This document shows positions 6,633-10,054 of a stretch of DNA of 10,054 bases, piece by piece; position 1 is the first letter of the stretch, and each line of letters starts with the position of its first letter. Source of the DNA: Actinomycetota bacterium (lineage in GTDB: Bacteria; Actinomycetota; Acidimicrobiia; Acidimicrobiales; Poriferisodaliceae); NCBI GenBank assembly GCA_002731665.1, contig PCCJ01000087.1, positions 1 through 10,054 of the forward strand, written 5' to 3'. The notes under the pieces are model-generated. The model saw only the letters and a program-made list of their open reading frames with translations, had not been told where the DNA came from and did no database searches. The position numbers and the translations under genes are program-made.

Positions 6633-7370
6633 CTATTTCGTACTATCACTCTGTTCCTGTAACGTAGCGGAGTACAGAGATCGAATCTCTTTGGGAGAAA
6701 GCAACCGCCATTTCCCAGATTCAAGCTTAGGGTCACTGATAGGTCCTATTCGAGTCCGGACTAATCGCAGTACTGGATGGCCGATACTTTCACACATGCG
6801 TCTGACTTGCCTGTTACGACCCTCATGAATGACTATCTTAAGAAGCCCTTCTTGGACCATCGACACCTGAGCAGGCGAAGTTAAACCATCATCTAGCTCA
6901 ACTCCTTCTCGTAAGGCTCTGAGTGCGCCGGGCGCAGGAACACCCACGACATGAGCAAGGTACTCCTTTGGTACTCCAAATGATGGGTGTGTGAGTCGAT
7001 GGGTTAGGTCTCCATCATTCGTGATTATTAGAAGCCCTTCGCTTTCTGAATCAAGGCGCCCAACAGGAAAAACTCTTTCGATCTGAGGAACAAGACCAAC
7101 TACGGTGGGTCTACCAGAAGGATCTTTCGAAGTCGAAATTACTCCAACTGGCTTGTTCAGGAGATAGTGAACTAATGAAGAATCTCTAAGCAGCGGGACT
7201 TCATCGATAAGGACAACGTCTGTCGAGCTCACACGGTTTCCGAGCACGGCGACGCGGTCACCTATTTTTACTCGTCCTGCCTCGATCATTTCTTCGCTGA
7301 CTCTGCGACTGGCAATTCCGAACCTAGCCATAATTTTTTGGAGTCGCTCAGGTGATTCCTCTTCGGTCAC
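6633..7370 (-). CDS. rluB: rRNA pseudouridine synthase, RluB/RsuA family
   Basis: This 245-residue enzyme converts a uridine to pseudouridine in ribosomal RNA, most likely in the 23S peptidyl-transferase region as RluB does; the exact target cannot be read from sequence. An S4 RNA-binding domain covers about residues 8-55 (RLQKIMARFGIASRRVSEE). The catalytic block is FPVGRLDSESEGLLIITNDG (101-120), with the nucleophilic aspartate at D107. The C-terminal family signature EGRNRQVRRMCESIGHPVLR (183-202) is complete. The GTG start overlaps the scpB stop as GTGA and places the S4 domain at the usual distance from the N-terminus. Position directly after scpA-scpB is a widespread arrangement that favours RluB over the 16S enzyme RsuA or the tRNA/23S enzymes RluE/RluF. 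Confidence 0.93.
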   Translation of the reverse strand: MTEEESPERLQKIMARFGIASRRVSEEMIEAGRVKIGDRVAVLGNRVSSTDVVLIDEVPLLRDSSLVHYLLNKPVGVISTSKDPSGRPTVVGLVPQIERVFPVGRLDSESEGLLIITNDGDLTHRLTHPSFGVPKEYLAHVVGVPAPGALRALREGVELDDGLTSPAQVSMVQEGLLKIVIHEGRNRQVRRMCESIGHPVLRLVRTRIGPISDPKLESGKWRLLSPKEIRSLYSATLQEQSDSTK

Positions 7371-8107
7371 TCTGCTATCCCCGAGTCATCCTCCGAGCTA
7401 TTTCGAAGCGCTAACTCAAGAGTCTCGAATATTTCTGACTCTGGCACGAACTCCCCAAGGCTAGGTAATTCTTCTAAGTTATCCAGACCTAGCCGTTCCA
7501 AAAAACTTGGAGTTGTTCCGTACAATCCTGCGCTGCCAGGTCCCGAATCTCTCGCGACTTCGTTGATGTACCCGCGCTGCTGAAGAGTACGCACGACGCC
7601 ATCTACATTAACCCCACGGATCGCAGAAATTTGGGCGCGTGAAATGGGTTGTTTGTAGGCGACGATAGCGAGCGTTTCAAGCGCTGCAGATGACAACCGA
7701 GTCATTTGACCTTCGAGAATAAACCGCTCCACATATGGAGACTGGGCCTCCACCGTTTGATAACGGTAGCCCCCAGCAATCCTTGCGATAGTAAACCCAC
7801 GGCCTTCATCTTCGTAACTATCAGCTAGGTAGCTGCATAAAGACACAACTGTCTCTGTCGAAATTTCTAGTATCTGTGCAAGTAGTCCTACTTCTACCGG
7901 TTGCTCGGCCACCATAAGAATTGCTTCCAACGCAGCTCCTACATCCGACGACGGAGCAACAAGATCTATTTCAGGATCTAGACTTCGTTCATCCTCGAAA
8001 CTTCCAGCGTCATTAGGCAAGGACTGCTGGGATTCAACCTGCGCTGCTATAGCGTTAAAAGTTTCATCGTGTGAAAAAGGTTCAGAGCGCTCAGCCATCG
8101 TAACCAT
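7367..8107 (-). CDS. scpB: Segregation and condensation protein B
   Basis: ScpB forms winged-helix dimers that bind ScpA and, with Smc, make up the bacterial condensin that compacts and segregates chromosomes. The conserved core starts near residue 58 (AALEAILMVAEQPVEV) and includes FTIARIAGGYRYQT (about 105-118). It also includes the strongly conserved second winged helix around ALETLAIVAYKQPISRAQI, IRGVNVDGVVRTLQQRGYI and SAGLYGTTPSFLERLGL. Some 50 acidic, low-conservation residues precede the core and a similar acidic tail follows it, so the 246-residue product is slightly longer than typical. Two ATGs are possible, at 8107 and three codons later at 8098. The later one gives MAERSEPF and an 8-base ATGGCTGA overlap with the scpA stop; the earlier one gives a 17-base overlap. 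Neither has a clear Shine-Dalgarno, so translation is probably coupled to scpA. Confidence 0.95.
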   Translation of the reverse strand: MVTMAERSEPFSHDETFNAIAAQVESQQSLPNDAGSFEDERSLDPEIDLVAPSSDVGAALEAILMVAEQPVEVGLLAQILEISTETVVSLCSYLADSYEDEGRGFTIARIAGGYRYQTVEAQSPYVERFILEGQMTRLSSAALETLAIVAYKQPISRAQISAIRGVNVDGVVRTLQQRGYINEVARDSGPGSAGLYGTTPSFLERLGLDNLEELPSLGEFVPESEIFETLELALRNSSEDDSGIAE

Positions 8108-8942
8108 CAGCTTTTACTGAAACTAGAACGCCATCCTGCTCGCCAATCCAACGAATAGAAATATCGCCAAAATGGTCATCTTGTTCGAGTTCTAAATACC
8201 CTTGTTTGAACAATTCTAGAACAGCTAAGAATCGAACTACTATCTCTATTCGGTCGACAAATCCTTCTGTTAGTCCCCTAAAGCTCATAGTTCCGGCCCG
8301 GGGAAGCTCGTCAATCATCTCGACCATCGCATCCGTAACGCTTGCGGTGATCGGTGCCACGTGGTGCAGGTCTACTGATTGGCGCGGCTTTGGCGTCAAA
8401 GCCCTAATAAAGGCAGTTCTCAGATCTTCGGCACTAATCCCTTCAAGAAGATCTGGGGCTAGCGCGAAAAAACGCTCATCGGGCCCGGCTCGTCTCGCAT
8501 ATGACAAAGAAGCTACCGTAGATAGTTGCCGTAATACTTCAGCCGCATTTTTGAAAGTTTTACATTCGACCAAACGAGCGAGCAGGAGGTCACGCTCTTC
8601 CCAAATTCCTAATTCCTCATCAAGATCTAAATCATTTGTCGCTGGCAAAAGGCGCCGAGTCTTTAACTCAACCAAAGTTGCGGCGATCAGTAAAAACTCT
8701 GTCGCCATCTCCAGGTCAATTTGGCCAGTTACTTCTCGCTCTTCCCTAACCCGTTCGACCATCTTATCGAGCTCAGCCAAGTAGGCATCTACGATCCTGG
8801 TTAATGAAACTTCGTAAATATCTACTTGGTCCTGCAAAATAAGATGTAGCAACAGATCAAAAGGACCATCATAAACTTCGGTATGCACCTCATAGGCCAT
8901 TGCTTCACGATAGCCCAGCAAATGACATTGGTGTAACTCCAT
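8091..8942 (-). CDS. scpA: Segregation and condensation protein A (kleisin)
   Basis: ScpA is the kleisin subunit that bridges the Smc heads and recruits ScpB. The N-terminal signature YDGPFDLLLHLILQDQVDIYEV is followed by the helix ATEFLLIAATLVELKTRRLLP, which contacts ScpB/Smc. The C-terminal winged helix (VVRFLAVLELFKQGYLELEQ) completes the family architecture. The frame opens at an ATG at 8940-8942, but homologues normally begin 5-12 residues before the GPxDLLL block. The ATG at 8898-8900 (MAYEVHTEVYDGPF, residue 15) is therefore a good alternative start, giving 269 residues. Neither ATG has a strong Shine-Dalgarno. It is the first gene of the minus-strand run and diverges from trpS, with a promoter candidate in the shared spacer. 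Confidence 0.95.
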   Translation of the reverse strand: MELHQCHLLGYREAMAYEVHTEVYDGPFDLLLHLILQDQVDIYEVSLTRIVDAYLAELDKMVERVREEREVTGQIDLEMATEFLLIAATLVELKTRRLLPATNDLDLDEELGIWEERDLLLARLVECKTFKNAAEVLRQLSTVASLSYARRAGPDERFFALAPDLLEGISAEDLRTAFIRALTPKPRQSVDLHHVAPITASVTDAMVEMIDELPRAGTMSFRGLTEGFVDRIEIVVRFLAVLELFKQGYLELEQDDHFGDISIRWIGEQDGVLVSVKADGYDG

Positions 8943-8962
8943 AGGTCACAGTTATTAATAAA

Positions 8963-8992
8963 ATTTTAATTTTTTGTAGGTGCTCTTACCAA
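8963..8992 (-). promoter_or_regulatory. Candidate promoter for the scpA operon
   Basis: On the minus strand TTGGTA (8987-8992, -35-like, four of six consensus bases) and TAAAAT (8963-8968, -10, five of six) are separated by 18 bases. This predicts transcription start near 8956 and a leader of about 14 bases to the first ATG, or about 56 to the internal ATG. The spacer is very A+T-rich there and contains AAAATTTT (8960-8967). Confidence 0.5.
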
Positions 8993-9014
8993 AGGTTCTC
9001 ATTCTTCTTTCCTG

Positions 9015-9020
9015 TATCTT
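9015..9020 (+). promoter_or_regulatory. Candidate -10 element for leaderless trpS
   Basis: TATCTT fits TANNNT and ends 8 bases before the trpS ATG, so transcription would start at or within two bases of the start codon. No Shine-Dalgarno precedes the ATG (the 10 bases before it are pyrimidine-rich), in agreement with a leaderless or near-leaderless mRNA. No -35 box is obvious. Confidence 0.45.
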
Positions 9021-9028
9021 CTCCACAC

Positions 9029-10018
9029 ATGACACGAGTGCTTTCGGGAATTCAGCCAACCGGCGACATACACCTTGGTAACTACCTTGGAGCATTGCGC
9101 CAATGGACATCTGATCAGCATGAACACGATAGTTTTTACTGTGCCGTTGATTTACATGCAGTCACAGTCCAGCAAGATCCAGAGCAGTTAAGATCAAAGA
9201 CTCTAGAGACTATGGCTACTCTGATCGCCATCGGGTTAGATCCTGATATCTGCACCTTATTCGTTCAAAGTCAAGTTCATCAGCACACAGAATTATCCTG
9301 GCTTCTTGAGTGCACGGTGTCATACGGTGAGCTCAAACGAATGACACAGTTCAAAGATAAAGCGGCTAAACAAGGAGACTCTGGACAAGAGCACATCTCT
9401 GCTGGACTCTTCACCTACCCAGCCTTAATGGCTGCTGATATTTTACTCTACGACGCAGACCGCGTTCCGGTCGGCGATGACCAAAGACAGCATTTAGAGC
9501 TAACCCGAAATATTGCTGAGCGATTCAACAGCCGTTACGGCAATACTTTCACCATCCCTGAAGCAGCGATTCCTGCAGTGGCAGCAAGGGTCATGGACCT
9601 TCAATCTCCGAACGTAAAAATGTCAAAGTCTCTTAACTCCCCTCAAGGAACGGTTGGATTATTCGACGAACCCTCAACTATTGGAAAAAAATTCAAAAGA
9701 GCAGTTACCGACTCTGATAACGATGTTCGCTACGACTGGGCGAAGAAACCAGGAGTCTCGAACCTTCTTTCGATTCTAGGGGCAACAACAGGAATGGGCC
9801 CTGAGATTCTTGCTGACGAATATCATCAATACGGGCCATTGAAAAATGATGCAGCAGATGCGGTCATTGCAGCGATTTCTCCAATACAAGTGAAGCGAGC
9901 TGAACTACTCAGCGACAAAGCTGAGTTGAATAGAACTATCTCAGCTGGGGCAGAAAAAGCGCGCCAAGTCGCTGCTAAAACCGTCGCTAAGGCCAAAGAA
10001 GCAATGGGATTTTTATAA
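9029..10018 (+). CDS. trpS: Tryptophanyl-tRNA synthetase
   Basis: TrpS attaches tryptophan to tRNA-Trp in the cytoplasm. It is a class I synthetase: the HIGH-type motif appears as HLGN (15-18) after SGIQPTGDI, and the KMSKS loop is intact at 197-201 (SPNVKMSKSLNSP). Other family blocks are FVQSQV (78-83), MTQFKDK (105-111), SAGLFTYPALMAADILLYDA (124-143) with the tryptophan-recognising aspartate, and VPVGDDQRQHLELTR (146-160). At 329 residues it is full length and complete. The ATG gives the canonical start, with SGIQPTG at residue 6. It diverges from scpA; a trpS neighbour to scpA-scpB is common in several phyla, though often in the same orientation. Confidence 0.97.
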   Translation: MTRVLSGIQPTGDIHLGNYLGALRQWTSDQHEHDSFYCAVDLHAVTVQQDPEQLRSKTLETMATLIAIGLDPDICTLFVQSQVHQHTELSWLLECTVSYGELKRMTQFKDKAAKQGDSGQEHISAGLFTYPALMAADILLYDADRVPVGDDQRQHLELTRNIAERFNSRYGNTFTIPEAAIPAVAARVMDLQSPNVKMSKSLNSPQGTVGLFDEPSTIGKKFKRAVTDSDNDVRYDWAKKPGVSNLLSILGATTGMGPEILADEYHQYGPLKNDAADAVIAAISPIQVKRAELLSDKAELNRTISAGAEKARQVAAKTVAKAKEAMGFL

Positions 10019-10054
10019 GCTTGACCTTGACTGTCTTACTAGGACTTTAGAGCG

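Noticed and set aside
8206..8784. 192-codon plus-strand open frame
   Set aside because: It lies fully antisense to scpA, whose protein is clearly conserved; the translation is a low-complexity Ser/Arg-rich shadow with no recognisable domain.
10019..10054. Possible terminator or next gene after trpS
   Set aside because: Only 36 bases remain; no stem-loop with a T-run and no start signal can be recognised.

Overview
The window is a compact bacterial housekeeping locus: about nine protein genes fill almost all of it, and I see no RNA genes, mobile elements, CRISPR arrays or prophage remnants. Base composition is moderate (45% G+C or so, judged by eye on sampled lines). Gene content and order (scpA-scpB-rluB-...-cmk-plsC-...-der, with a neighbouring ispH) resemble the conserved clusters of Gram-positive bacteria and Actinobacteria. 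The motif style of IspH and AroA, and two starts that look leaderless, make an Acidimicrobiia-like (possibly marine, moderate-GC) actinobacterium my best guess. That placement is an inference and needs a phylogeny.

Layout: the right-hand end carries trpS on the plus strand, divergent from a long minus-strand gene run. That run reads scpA, scpB, rluB, then (after a 77-base gap with a possible internal promoter) tyrA, a fused aroA-cmk gene, and plsC. ispH lies on the plus strand and converges on plsC. Divergent from ispH, again on the minus strand, are a PDZ/radical-SAM/DUF512 gene and the 5' end of der, which runs off the left edge.

Functionally the run mixes chromosome segregation (ScpA/ScpB, the SMC partners), 23S rRNA pseudouridylation (RluB type), tyrosine and chorismate biosynthesis (TyrA, AroA), pyrimidine nucleotide supply (Cmk), phospholipid synthesis (PlsC), isoprenoid synthesis (IspH), 50S ribosome assembly (Der) and tryptophan charging (TrpS). 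Junctions are very tight: GTGA overlaps at scpB/rluB and tyrA/aroA-cmk, an ATGGCTGA overlap at DUF512/der (and probably scpA/scpB), and an abutting TAAGTG at aroA-cmk/plsC. This points to operon organisation with translational coupling.

The points most worth a second look are the AroA-Cmk fusion, the uncharacterised DUF512 enzyme coupled to der, the short leader reading frame and inverted repeat upstream of DUF512, and the apparently leaderless ispH and trpS starts. I found no convincing previously undescribed system; this is mostly an ordinary core-genome region.
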